Origin: Amycolatopsis mongoliensis
GTDB taxonomy: Bacteria; Actinomycetota; Actinomycetes; Mycobacteriales; Pseudonocardiaceae
Assembly: GCF_030285665.1 (NCBI RefSeq)
Contig: NZ_CP127295.1
Span: 1,550,001 to 1,614,000, forward strand
Direction of reading: 5' to 3'
DNA length: 64,000 nt
Made by a program: the position numbers and the translations under genes. Of this stretch, positions 1-8,313 are shown piece after piece (position 1 is the first letter of the stretch; each line of letters starts with the position of its first letter). Under the pieces are notes generated by a model. That model saw nothing but the letters and a program-made list of their open reading frames with translations, was not told where the DNA came from and searched no databases.

Positions 1-3000
1 TTGATCCGCATCGGCAACGCCTCGACGCGGTCGGCGAGCACGCTGACCACGCCGTCGGCCTTCTCCACCACCCCGCGGATCAGCAGCGCCGGGCTGGCAC
101 GCGCGACGCGGTGGTAGCGCTGCCACAGGCCGAGCGTGCAGATCACGTTGACCATCCCCGTCTCGTCCTCGATGTTGAGGAAGGTGACGCCGCCCGCGGT
201 CGCCGGGCGCTGGCGGTGCGTGACGGCGCCGCCGACCAGCACGCGCGCGCCGTCTTCGAGGTCGGCCAGGCCGTTCGCCGGGACGACGCCGAGCGCGTCG
301 AGGCGGTCGCGGATGAACTCGGTCGGGTAGCTGTCCGGCGACACCCCGGTGGCCCAGACGTCCGCCGCCGCGAGGTCGAGCCCGTCCATCCCGGGCAGCA
401 CCGGGGCCTGTGCGCCGACCAGGCCCGGCAGCTTCTCCGGCCGTTCCCCGGCGACGGCACCCGCGGTCCACAGCGCCTGCCGGCGATCGCCGCCGAACCC
501 GGCGAACGCACCGGCGGTGGCCAGCGCCTCGATCTGCGGGGTCTTGAGCCGCACGCGGCGGGCGACGTCGGCCATGTCGGTGTAGTCGCCGGTCGCCTGC
601 CTCTCGGAGACGATCCGCTTCGCGACGTCTTCGCCGATCATCCGGACGGTGCTCAGCCCGGTGCGCACGTCGTGGAACTTTCCGGTGCCCGGCTCCAGCG
701 TCGCGTGCGGCAGGCTGCGGTTGATGTCCGGGCCGTGCACGGTGACGCCGTGGCGCCGCGCGTCGGCGACCAGTGACTGCGGCGAGTAGAAGCCCATCGG
801 CTGCGCGCGCAGCAGGCCCGCGAGGAACGCGTCCGGGTGGTAGTACTTGAAGTAGGCGCTCGAAAACACCAGGTGCGCGAAGCTCAGCGCGTGGCTCTCC
901 GGGAAGCCGAAGTTCGCGAAGGCCTTGAGCTTCAGGAAGATCTTCTGCGCCAGCTCGTCTTCGACCCCGTTCGCGGCGGCGCCTTCGAGGAACCGCTGCC
1001 GCAGCCGGTCCATCTTCCGGTCCGAGCGCTTCGACCCCATCGCGTGCCGCAGCTGATCGGCCTCCGCCGCGGTGAAGTTCGCGACGTCCAGCGCGATCTG
1101 CATCATCTGCTCCTGGAACAGCGGCACGCCCTTGGTCTTGTGCAGCGCGTTCTCCAGCAGCGGATGGTCGTACTCCCATTTCTCGATGCCCTGCTTGCGG
1201 CGGATGTACGGGTGCACCGAGCCACCCTGGATCGGGCCGGGCCGGATCAACGCGACCTCGACGGCCAGGTCGTAGAACTCCCGCGGCCGCAACCGCGGCA
1301 GCGTCGCCAGCTGCGCGCGGCTTTCGACCTGGAACACGCCGATCGCGTCGGCGCGGCACAGCATGTCGTAGATGTTCTCGTCGGTGAGGTCCAGCTCGGC
1401 GAGGTCGATCTTCTCGTCCTTGTGCTCCTCGACGAGGTCGAGCATGTAGTGCAGCGCCGAGAGCATGCCGAGGCCCAGCAGGTCGAACTTGACGAGCCCG
1501 GCGGCCGCGCAGTCCTCCTTCTCCCACTGGATGACGCTGCGGTCGGCCATCCGCGCCCACTCCACCGGCACGACCTGGCTCACCGGCTCGTGGCACATGA
1601 CCATCCCGCCGGAGTGGATGCCCAGGTGGCGAGGGAAGTCCTCGAGCGCGAAGGCGAGCTGCACGACCTCGTCCGGGATGTCGTGGTCGTGGTCCTTTTC
1701 TGTGCTGCGCAACGATCCCCAGCGGTCGATCTGCTTGCTCCAGGCGTCCTGCTGGCCCGGCGAGTAGCCGAGCGCGCGGGCGGCGTCGCGGACCGCCGAG
1801 CGGGCGCGGTAAGTGATGACGTTCGCGACCTGGGCGGTTCTGAGGCGGCCGTGCTTCTTGAAGACGTACTGGATGGCTTCTTCGCGGCGGTCGGACTCGA
1901 TGTCGAGGTCGATGTCGGGGTAGCCGTCGCGGTCCGGGGCGAGGAAGCGCTCGAAGAGCAGCTTGTTGGCCACCGAGTCGACCTTCGTGATGCCGAGCGC
2001 GTAGCAGACGGCCGAGTTCGCCGCCGAACCCCTTCCCTGGCAAAGGATCTTGTGGTCGTTGCAGAACCGCACGATGTCCCAGACGATCAGGAAGTACCCG
2101 GGGAAGCCGAGGTCTTCGATGATCTCCAGCTCGTGCTCGATCTGGGCTTTCGCCTGCTCTTCGTGGTCTTTGCCGCCGAAGCGTTCCTCCGCTCCTTCGC
2201 GGGTGAGTTCGCGGAGGTAGGTCGTCTCGGTGTGGCCTTCGGGGACGTCGAAGGGCGGCAGCTTCGGGGCGATCAGCTTCAGCGGGAAGGCGCATTCCAT
2301 GCCCAGGAGGGCGGAGCGGCGGACGGCGCCGGGGTAGCGCCGGAACAGGACGTCCATTTCGGCGCCGCTGCGGAGGAACGCCGTCCCGGCCGCGGGCAGC
2401 CAGCCTTCCAGCTCGTCGATGCCGCGGCGGGCCCGGATCGCGGCGAGCGCGTCGGCGAGCGGGGCGCGTTCCGGGCGGGCGTAGTGCGCGGCGGTGGTGG
2501 CGACGGTCGGCAGGCCGAGTTCGCCGGCGAGCTTCGTCAGGACATCGTTGTACGTGCTGTCGAGCGGCTGGCGGTGGTCGGTGAGCTCGACGTAGACGTT
2601 GTCCTGGCCGAACCGGTCGACGAGTTCCTGCAGTTTCTCCGCGGCGGCCGCCGGGCCGTGCGTGACGAGGGCGGAGCGCACCGCGCCTTTGCGGCAACCC
2701 GTGAGGACGGCGCACTGCCCGGCGACCTCCTCGGCGACCGCGCCGAGGTCGTAGATCGGCTTGCCCTTTTCGGCGTTCTCGTGGATCTGGCCGGCGGTGA
2801 TGGCGCGGCAGAGGGCGCGGTAGCCCTGATCCCCGCGGGCGAGCAGCAGGAGGTGCTCGCCTTCGGGGTCGGCGACGCCGTTCTGCGGGTTCTGGAGGCC
2901 GAAGCTGAGCTCGGTGCCGAAGACGGTGTTGACGCCCAGCTCCCGCGCGGCCTCGGCGAAGCGGACGACGCCGTACATGCCGTCGTGGTCGGTGAGGGCG

Positions 3001-3281
3001 ATGGCGTCGAGCTGGAGACGCGCGGCTTCTTCGACGAGCTCTTCGGGGTGGCTGGCGCCGTCGAGGAAGCTGAAGTTGGAGTGGCAGTGCAGCTCGGCGT
3101 AGGGGACGCGGACGGCCTCACCGCCGTCGTCGTTGCGCCGGGTGGGGAGGTCGCCGGGGCGTTGGTAGGCCTCGCGGCGGCGGCCCCAGGCAGGGCTGTC
3201 GCCGTGGTCGCCGGGAGGCACCCCGCCGGCGAGGGTGCGGGCGAGGTCCTTCCAGCGCACGGGTGGGTTGTTCCAGCCCAT
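1..3281 (-). CDS. dnaE2: DnaE2, error-prone DNA polymerase III alpha subunit (3' end beyond window)
   Basis: Translesion C-family polymerase, the catalytic member of the ImuA'/ImuB/DnaE2 damage-induced mutasome. About 1,093 residues are visible from an ATG at 3281; the frame is still open at base 1. The N-terminal PHP domain carries the pattern ELHCHSNFSFLDGASHPEE near residue 62 and ALTDHDGMYG shortly after. The final visible residues (VVEKADGVVSVLADRVEALP) look like the C-terminal OB-fold region, so only a few tens of residues should be missing compared with the usual 1,080-1,150. The start codon directly abuts the stop of the upstream gene (TAG then ATG), implying translational coupling in the operon controlled by the LexA box at 6804. 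Confidence 0.95.
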   Translation of the reverse strand, partial: MGWNNPPVRWKDLARTLAGGVPPGDHGDSPAWGRRREAYQRPGDLPTRRNDDGGEAVRVPYAELHCHSNFSFLDGASHPEELVEEAARLQLDAIALTDHDGMYGVVRFAEAARELGVNTVFGTELSFGLQNPQNGVADPEGEHLLLLARGDQGYRALCRAITAGQIHENAEKGKPIYDLGAVAEEVAGQCAVLTGCRKGAVRSALVTHGPAAAAEKLQELVDRFGQDNVYVELTDHRQPLDSTYNDVLTKLAGELGLPTVATTAAHYARPERAPLADALAAIRARRGIDELEGWLPAAGTAFLRSGAEMDVLFRRYPGAVRRSALLGMECAFPLKLIAPKLPPFDVPEGHTETTYLRELTREGAEERFGGKDHEEQAKAQIEHELEIIEDLGFPGYFLIVWDIVRFCNDHKILCQGRGSAANSAVCYALGITKVDSVANKLLFERFLAPDRDGYPDIDLDIESDRREEAIQYVFKKHGRLRTAQVANVITYRARSAVRDAARALGYSPGQQDAWSKQIDRWGSLRSTEKDHDHDIPDEVVQLAFALEDFPRHLGIHSGGMVMCHEPVSQVVPVEWARMADRSVIQWEKEDCAAAGLVKFDLLGLGMLSALHYMLDLVEEHKDEKIDLAELDLTDENIYDMLCRADAIGVFQVESRAQLATLPRLRPREFYDLAVEVALIRPGPIQGGSVHPYIRRKQGIEKWEYDHPLLENALHKTKGVPLFQEQMMQIALDVANFTAAEADQLRHAMGSKRSDRKMDRLRQRFLEGAAANGVEDELAQKIFLKLKAFANFGFPESHALSFAHLVFSSAYFKYYHPDAFLAGLLRAQPMGFYSPQSLVADARRHGVTVHGPDINRSLPHATLEPGTGKFHDVRTGLSTVRMIGEDVAKRIVSERQATGDYTDMADVARRVRLKTPQIEALATAGAFAGFGGDRRQALWTAGAVAGERPEKLPGLVGAQAPVLPGMDGLDLAAADVWATGVSPDSYPTEFIRDRLDALGVVPANGLADLEDGARVLVGGAVTHRQRPATAGGVTFLNIEDETGMVNVICTLGLWQRYHRVARASPALLIRGVVEKADGVVSVLADRVEALPMRI

Positions 3282-4130
3282 CTAACGGCTCCCGGGCTCG
3301 TCCCGCCGACGGCGTTCTTCGGCTTCGGTGAGCGGGCGGGCCTGCGCTTCCCGGCGGCGGCGGTGCCAGTTGCTGGGGTGGTTCCAGCGGCTCCGGGCTT
3401 CGGCGTCGCCGAGAGGCCGCGGCTCCACGGCTTCCTGGCGCGTCCGCCCCGACGGGTGGTTCCGGCGGCTCCGGGCTTCGGCCTCGCTCATGCGGCAGCC
3501 GTTCTCCTGCGACGAGCGCGGAACCGGAAGCACGATCACCGGGCACACCCACTCTTCGTCGGCGTCGGGCCGGGCGGCAGGCAGCTGCCCGCGGACCGAC
3601 CAGCTTTCGCCCGAATCGCGCTGGGGTGCCGGGGTACGGCCGGCAGTCGGGCATGCGTCACCGCGAGCGGGCTCCGGAGGCAGGTCGCCTGCGGGCCATC
3701 GTCCGTCGGCGGCGGGCGGAAGTGGCTCGCCCACCGCCCAGCCTTCGTCAACCGCTTGCGCCGGGTGCCCATCACCAGCCGCCCATCTCCCGTCGGCGGC
3801 GGGCGAAAGCGGCCCGCCCACCCAACCTTCGGCAACCGTCTGCGCCGGAGGCTGCTCAGCGGTCCCCCACCCCCCGTCGACCGCGCCGGACGGAAGCTGT
3901 TCGCGGGCCTTCCATCCCCCGTCGGCGGCCTGCGCCGGGTGCCGATCACCAACCGCCCATCCCCCGTCGGCGGCGGGCGCCGGAGGCCGATCGCCGGCTC
4001 CCCGTCGCTCGTCGGCGGCCGGGGACGGTACTTCGCGCAGCCACTCGCGTTCCTCTTCGGCCCGGCGGGGCGTTGCTCCCGGTTCGGAGCGCAGCCAGGC
4101 TCGGAGCTTTCGTGCGTAGTCCTCGTCCAT
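3282..4130 (-). CDS. Repeat-rich accessory protein of the mutasome operon (orf282), unknown function
   Basis: I do not recognise the family. 282 residues starting MDEDYARKLRAWLRSEPG; ATG two bases after the imuB stop, with a GAGGGAG ribosome site about 13 nt upstream. After a charged N-terminal helix-like segment (about 1-35) come roughly eight imperfect 15-residue units built on P-P-A-x-A-A-D-G-G-W-A-x-G-D (about residues 40-155). The C-terminal third has two full copies and one partial copy of a 27-residue very basic unit (core AEARSRxNHPS, ending RPL). No catalytic motif, signal peptide or membrane segment. It ends exactly where dnaE2 begins, so it is very likely co-translated with the mutasome. 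A scaffold or linker role is only a guess; a longer in-frame start inside imuB is less likely given the RBS. Confidence 0.75.
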   Translation of the reverse strand: MDEDYARKLRAWLRSEPGATPRRAEEEREWLREVPSPAADERRGAGDRPPAPAADGGWAVGDRHPAQAADGGWKAREQLPSGAVDGGWGTAEQPPAQTVAEGWVGGPLSPAADGRWAAGDGHPAQAVDEGWAVGEPLPPAADGRWPAGDLPPEPARGDACPTAGRTPAPQRDSGESWSVRGQLPAARPDADEEWVCPVIVLPVPRSSQENGCRMSEAEARSRRNHPSGRTRQEAVEPRPLGDAEARSRWNHPSNWHRRRREAQARPLTEAEERRRRDEPGSR

Positions 4131-4132
4131 GC

Positions 4133-5740
4133 TCAGTCGTACACTCCCTCGACCGTCCACAGTGGATTTTCCGTGCCCGCGCAGTGCACCAGCACCGCGT
4201 CGGGCGGGTCGTCCGGCTCGCCCGCGAGCAGCAGCTGCAGCCGTGCCCGCCGCGGGCCCGGTCTTCGGCGGTCGCCCGCCAGCGGCCACGGCCCCGCCCA
4301 GCCCACCACCTCCCGGTGCGGGCCGCCGGTGATGCTCAGCCCGCGCGGGACCGCCGTGAGCTGCTCGCGCGCCGTGATGCCCACCGCCCGGCCCTCCGCG
4401 TCGAAGACCTGGGCCGGCACCGGGCGGTCGAGGACCGTCGCCGGGGAGGGCGCCGGCAGCCGTCCCGGCCAGGTCGCGTCCGCCGGCGCCGTTCGCTCGC
4501 GCGGGTCGCCCCAGGGCACCAGCCGGACGCGGCCCGCCGGGTCGCGGCCGCCGTCGAGCAACGGCGTCACCACGCCCTCCGGCCCGAGCAGCCCCTGGAC
4601 CCGCACGAACGCCCGCGCCGCGCGCTCGTCGTCCTCGTCGGAACGACCGTTCTGCCACAGGTCGAGCTGCAGCGACCGTCCTTCGACGATCTCCTCGGGC
4701 TCCAGTCGCAGCCGCACGACACCCGACGTCGGGCGCCGGCCCGGTGCGGCGCGCAACCAGCCTTCGAACTGCCAGCGCACACGGTCGGCGACCCCGGCCG
4801 GCGTCAGCGGTTCCGCGCACCGCCACGCGCGGCCGAGGTGTTCACCCTCCTCGGTGACCGCGTAGATGCCGAGCCGGGTGCAGGCCAAGCCATGCCCGGC
4901 GAGGCCGGCGCAGAACCGCGTCGCGAGGCCCTTGGCGAGGAACGCCGCGACGTCGACCCGCTCGACGACGGGGTCGAACTCCTCGGTGAGCGTCAGCTCG
5001 GGCGGCGGGTGGCGCCGCAGCGGCGGACGTTCGGAACGGCCCCGCGCCAGCCGGTGGGCGAGCACGCCGGTGGCGCCGAACCGGTTGACGACGTCGCGCT
5101 CCGGGAGTTCCGCGAAGGCGCCGAGCGTCCGCAATCCGAGCCGCCGCAACAGGTCGACGAGTTCCGCGCGCTCGGCGCCGGGCTGGTCGAGCTCGGTGAC
5201 GGGCAGCGGCGCGAGGAACTCCGCGACGCGCCCGGGTTCGACGAACTCCCCGCACCGCGCGGCGAGCGTCGCGGCGAAGAGTCCCTCGGCGACGCCGACC
5301 TGGCATTCCACGCCAGCCGCCGCGGACACTTCGTCGACGAGCCGCTCGACGAGGGCGTGCTCCCCGCCGAAGTACCCGGCGGCACCGGCGACGGGGACGG
5401 CGACGAGCCCCGGCCGCACGACCTCGACCCCGACGACGAGCGCCTCGACCGCCCTCGCGACGGCTTCGAAGAGGCGAGCGTCCCGCCCGTCGTCGACGGC
5501 GAAGACGGCCAGGTCCGGACAGTTCGACTGCGCCTCCCGCCGCCGCATCCCCCGCCGGACGCCGTTCCGCCGGGCCACGTCGTTGCTCGCGACAACGCGG
5601 TTCGCACTGAAGACGGCAGCGGGCGCGGTGACGGCAACGCCACCGACGGCCGCGGCGGCGACCACGGGCCAGTCCGGGCACCAGAGGACGAGCATCCGGG
5701 TGGGGAGGTCGGCGGAACTACGTTGCGCGGGGACGGTCAT
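4133..5740 (-). CDS. imuB: ImuB, Y-family polymerase-like mutasome adaptor
   Basis: 535 residues. ImuB proteins resemble Y-family DNA polymerases but lack catalytic acidic residues and bridge DnaE2, ImuA' and the beta clamp. The N-terminus MLVLWCPDWPVVAAA and the DLLRRLGLRTLGAFAELP helix-hairpin-helix region fit. A beta-clamp-binding motif QLDLWQ lies at residues 358-363, close to the position known for the mycobacterial QLPLWG motif. The ATG at 5740 is chosen over an upstream in-frame start because GGGGAGG precedes it by 5 nt and because it overlaps the stop of the upstream small gene (ATGA). The C-terminal extension after the clamp motif (about 170 residues) is the part that contacts partners in the mycobacterial protein. 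Confidence 0.93.
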   Translation of the reverse strand: MTVPAQRSSADLPTRMLVLWCPDWPVVAAAAVGGVAVTAPAAVFSANRVVASNDVARRNGVRRGMRRREAQSNCPDLAVFAVDDGRDARLFEAVARAVEALVVGVEVVRPGLVAVPVAGAAGYFGGEHALVERLVDEVSAAAGVECQVGVAEGLFAATLAARCGEFVEPGRVAEFLAPLPVTELDQPGAERAELVDLLRRLGLRTLGAFAELPERDVVNRFGATGVLAHRLARGRSERPPLRRHPPPELTLTEEFDPVVERVDVAAFLAKGLATRFCAGLAGHGLACTRLGIYAVTEEGEHLGRAWRCAEPLTPAGVADRVRWQFEGWLRAAPGRRPTSGVVRLRLEPEEIVEGRSLQLDLWQNGRSDEDDERAARAFVRVQGLLGPEGVVTPLLDGGRDPAGRVRLVPWGDPRERTAPADATWPGRLPAPSPATVLDRPVPAQVFDAEGRAVGITAREQLTAVPRGLSITGGPHREVVGWAGPWPLAGDRRRPGPRRARLQLLLAGEPDDPPDAVLVHCAGTENPLWTVEGVYD

Positions 5741-6009
5741 GCGCCCTCCCCACGCAGGCCGCGAACGCCCGCCGGGCGGGTGTGACGGAGGGGCCGACAC
5801 GCGTGATTGAACGGTCGACTCGCGTGATTGGAGGGTCGACTCACGTTGCGGAAGGGACGGCTCACGTGATCAGACAGCCGACTCGCGTGATTCGGGAGTC
5901 GACTCGCGTGATTGAGCGGACGACACGCGTACCCCGCCGGACGACACGCGTACCTGGGTGGACGACATGGCCCGGGCGGCACGGGAGTCCACTTTGGACG
6001 GAGGCTCAT
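5737..6009 (-). CDS. Small heptapeptide-repeat protein (orf90) between imuA' and imuB, unknown function
   Basis: 90 residues, not a family I know. It starts on an ATG that overlaps the imuA' stop as ATGA, with GGAGG 7 nt upstream. It ends on a TGA that overlaps the imuB ATG as ATGA, so both junctions have the geometry of translational coupling. The centre consists of eight consecutive seven-residue units such as PFNHACR, PSNHASR, LPNHASR, each encoded by one 21-bp DNA repeat; most units carry one His and one Arg. No membrane segment or catalytic motif. The repeats are also conserved at DNA level, so the frame could be a by-product of an intergenic repeat; the double ATGA overlap and good RBS argue for real translation. 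Frame and signals are seen; function is unknown. Confidence 0.6.
   Translation of the reverse strand: MSLRPKWTPVPPGPCRPPRYACRPAGYACRPLNHASRLPNHASRLSDHVSRPFRNVSRPSNHASRPFNHACRPLRHTRPAGVRGLRGEGA
5796..5963. repeat. Tandem array of eight 21-bp units
   Basis: Eight contiguous 21-bp units without spacers. On the plus strand the shared core is GACTCGCGTGATT followed by a variable 8-base tail ending GTC or GAC; unit starts are 5796, 5817, 5838, 5859, 5880, 5901, 5922 and 5943. Units 7 and 8 carry ACGCGTACC instead of the GTGATT core, and unit 3 is the most diverged. The unit length is a multiple of three, so the array reads in frame through orf90 on the minus strand. A 15-base match to the array (TGAACGGTCGACTCG) recurs at 18730-18744. 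Confidence 0.9.
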
Positions 6010-6704
6010 GCCGTGGCCTCCGAGCGGACGGCGAGGTCGCGAGCCGCGAGAGCGATCGAGCCGGCGGGACCGGGCAGCGTGAGCGATGCCGAGACCGGGC
6101 GGGCCGCCGCGCCGCGGCCGTGGACCCTGACCTGTACCCGTCGCTCACGCAGGTGGCCATAGCCATCCGCGAGACCGGACCACTCCGAGAACCGGCAGGA
6201 CAGCTCGACGTCGGCCCCCGGCCACGCGCCGGACGCCAGCAGCACCGCCCCGCGGTGGCGGGCCCGGGCCGACAGCCGCCGCGCCACGGCTGCCTGGACC
6301 GTCTCCGCGTGGACCACCACCAGGTCCACGCCGTCGAGCAGTGCCGCGACCACCGCCGGGAGCTCCGCGCCCGGACGCGGGACCAGCGCCAGCCGGCCGA
6401 GGTCCACGCCGTACTCGGCCGCCGCCGCCAGCCCCAGCGACGGCATGCCGACCACGGCCGCCCACGACCCGGCGGCGGTGGCCTCGGCGAGCAGTGCGAG
6501 CAGCAGCGACGTTCCCCCGTGGACCGCCACCGTGCTCCCGCGCCGGAGCCCAGTGGACGGCAACAGCCCGGCGAGCGCCGGGACGACCGGGAGCACCTTT
6601 CCCGTCGCCCGCGCCCGCTCGGCCTGGGCCGCGACCCGGCTCGCCGTGCTGACCCCGGGCAGGGCCGCCAGCCGGGCCACCGGCGGCTCCACCACAGCAG
6701 TCAC
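6006..6704 (-). CDS. imuA': ImuA' family mutasome protein (RecA-like fold, no P-loop)
   Basis: 232 residues. ImuA' is required with ImuB for DnaE2-dependent mutagenesis in mycobacteria. The sequence has the family style: an Ala/Val-rich RecA-like core (RRGSTVAVHGGTSLLLALLA, then WAAVVGMPSLGLAAAAEYG, then LALVPRPG) and DGVDLVVVHAE, without a proper Walker A. The GTG at 6704 is chosen because GGGGAG lies 9 nt upstream; an in-frame ATG further up (6833) would run the protein through the LexA operator and is rejected. First gene of the five-gene SOS operon, about 100 bp downstream of the SOS box. Confidence 0.85.
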   Translation of the reverse strand: MTAVVEPPVARLAALPGVSTASRVAAQAERARATGKVLPVVPALAGLLPSTGLRRGSTVAVHGGTSLLLALLAEATAAGSWAAVVGMPSLGLAAAAEYGVDLGRLALVPRPGAELPAVVAALLDGVDLVVVHAETVQAAVARRLSARARHRGAVLLASGAWPGADVELSCRFSEWSGLADGYGHLRERRVQVRVHGRGAAARPVSASLTLPGPAGSIALAARDLAVRSEATA

Positions 6705-7030
6705 CGCACGCACCTCCCCACCACGGACTAGGCCGGCGGTCGGGCCTCTCCCAAAACACGACCGACGGCGCTGGTTCGCCGCGGGGAAGGCGGCGGTTCC
6801 ACGTCGAACACCTGTTCGACATGGACAAGTCAACCGCGAACCACCCGAGGTGTCAAGTCACCCACTGGTGGCAGGTGAAGCCTGGTGGACGACGACTGGG
6901 CAGGGGCAGCACACCCGCTCACCGGTCAAGGCGAGGGACGTCGCGCGGGCACGGCGCGCGCGGCAGATCGGTCACCCCGCCTAGGTAATGAAGTTGCCCG
7001 CCCGGAGCCCCGATCGCTAGACAGATCCGC
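6705..7030. other. Divergent intergenic region between imuA' and a GNAT gene
   Basis: 326 bases holding the imuA' leader, the LexA operator and, towards the right, presumably the promoter of the plus-strand acetyltransferase. No further open frame with a plausible RBS was found. The operator lies about 210 bp from the GNAT start, so control of that gene by LexA is possible but unsupported. Confidence 0.6.
6804..6819. promoter_or_regulatory. LexA operator (SOS box) of the imuA'-imuB-dnaE2 operon
   Basis: TCGAACACCTGTTCGA is a perfect match to the mycobacterial/actinobacterial LexA consensus TCGAAC-N4-GTTCGA and extends to an 18-bp palindrome with flanking G and C. It is 100 bp upstream of the imuA' start, the expected place for damage-inducible control of the mutasome. 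Confidence 0.93.
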
Positions 7031-7498
7031 GTGGAGCTCACCGAAGCCGGGCCCGAAGACTGCCCGGAACTGCTCGTCCTGCAACGCTGCTGCTGGGTCC
7101 AGGAAGCCGTCCTCAACGACACCCTCGACATCCCCGCGCTGCACGAAACCCTCGAAGACGTCCGCGACTGGACGAAGACGTGGTCGGTGTGGGTGCTGCG
7201 CGACGAGCACCGGCTGGTCGGCGCGGTCCGCGCCCGCCTCGAAGGCGACCGCTGGGAGCTGGGCCGGCTGATGGTCGCGCCGGACCTCGCCGGCCGCGGG
7301 CTCGGGCGCCGGCTGCTCGAGCACGCCGAAGCGCGGGTGCCCGCCGAAGCACGCCGGTTCGCCCTGTTCACCGGCGCCCGCAGCACCCGCAACATCACGC
7401 TCTACCAGCGGGCCGGCTACCGGCTCACCGACGCGCCCGAAGCCGGTGGGCACATCAAGGGCGCGGTGTACCTCGAGAAGGACGTCACACAGCGCTAA
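7031..7498 (+). CDS. GNAT family N-acetyltransferase
   Basis: 155 residues from a GTG. GNAT enzymes move an acetyl group from acetyl-CoA to an amine. The acetyl-CoA-binding motif A is clear: LGRLMVAPDLAGRGLGRRLL (about residues 77-96), i.e. the Q/RxxGxG/A pattern, followed by motif B RNITLYQRAGYR near the C-terminus. The substrate cannot be deduced. Stands alone between the SOS operon and a secreted-protein gene. Confidence 0.88.
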   Translation: MELTEAGPEDCPELLVLQRCCWVQEAVLNDTLDIPALHETLEDVRDWTKTWSVWVLRDEHRLVGAVRARLEGDRWELGRLMVAPDLAGRGLGRRLLEHAEARVPAEARRFALFTGARSTRNITLYQRAGYRLTDAPEAGGHIKGAVYLEKDVTQR

Positions 7499-7566
7499 AA
7501 ACCCGGTCCGCCCGCCTGACGCTGCGGCGTCGGCTAGATTCCCCGGTGGACTTCTGGGGGTGGGCG

Positions 7567-8313
7567 ATGACCAAACGGCCGGTCGTGTGGATCGCCGGAG
7601 CGCTGGTCGCGGCGGGTGCGGTGCTGGCCGTCGTGTTCGCCGCGGGCGGCGGGGTGCCCGGTGCCAAGGCCGCCCCGGGGCCGACGACGATCGGCGCGGA
7701 GTGGCGCTCGTTCCGCGCCGACGTCACCGGGATCCGCCCGGGCCCGGACGACGTCAGCCTGTTCGTGCAGGTCGCCCTGCCCGGCAACGACCCCGGCTGC
7801 GTCCGGGAGCCGCGCATCGAACAGGTCGTGGAGACCAAGACCGACGTCCGCGCCGACGTCGTCTACTCGACCCGGCCCGCGGCGGGCGGCTGCCAGGACA
7901 AGGTGCCCGCCGAGCTGCGGCTGGCCACGTCCACCCCGGTCGCCGACCGCACGGTGATCCTCAACGGCGACAACGGCAACGCCTGGCACAAGCTCGGCGC
8001 CGGCTGGGGGCACTGCGCTCCTCAAGGCACCTGCGCCCCGCCCGCCGACCACTGCGACCCGGCGTGGATCGGCGCGGCGGTGTCCGCGACGGGCGCCGAA
8101 AGCGCGGGCACCACCCGCGTCTGCGACCCGAACTGGCTGGTCCTCGATCTGCCGGTGCACCGGACCGACCCGCCGGCCCGTGCGGTCTTCCGCTGGGGCG
8201 GCGCGGGCTGGACGTCGTTCGCGCAGGTGAAGTCGGCCGGCTGCCCGGAGATCCGGGCAGCCGAGCCGAAATTCCCCGTCGCGCTCTGCAAGGCGCTGCC
8301 CGCGCCCGCCTAA
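7567..8313 (+). CDS. Secreted or membrane-anchored protein of unknown function
   Basis: 248 residues; ATG preceded by a G-rich site (GGGGGTGGGCG). Residues about 5-27 form a single hydrophobic segment after two positive residues (signal peptide or anchor). The exported part is Cys-rich (for example NDPGCVREP, GGCQDKVP, WGHCAPQGTCAPP, DHCDPAW, RVCDPNW), suggesting disulfides. No known enzymatic motif; family not recognised. Its stop overlaps the stop of the convergent gene at 8310 by four bases. Confidence 0.75.
   Translation: MTKRPVVWIAGALVAAGAVLAVVFAAGGGVPGAKAAPGPTTIGAEWRSFRADVTGIRPGPDDVSLFVQVALPGNDPGCVREPRIEQVVETKTDVRADVVYSTRPAAGGCQDKVPAELRLATSTPVADRTVILNGDNGNAWHKLGAGWGHCAPQGTCAPPADHCDPAWIGAAVSATGAESAGTTRVCDPNWLVLDLPVHRTDPPARAVFRWGGAGWTSFAQVKSAGCPEIRAAEPKFPVALCKALPAPA

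Noticed and set aside
837..4865. Very long plus-strand open frame (over 1,300 codons) across dnaE2 and imuB
   Set aside because: Antisense to convincing proteins; composition (Val/Arg/Gly/Glu-rich without domains) is the usual shadow of high-GC coding DNA.
5796..5963. Possible CRISPR array
   Set aside because: Units are contiguous 21-mers without spacers, and no cas genes are nearby.
6705..6833. Longer ImuA' start at 6833
   Set aside because: Would translate the LexA operator; the GTG at 6704 has a proper RBS.
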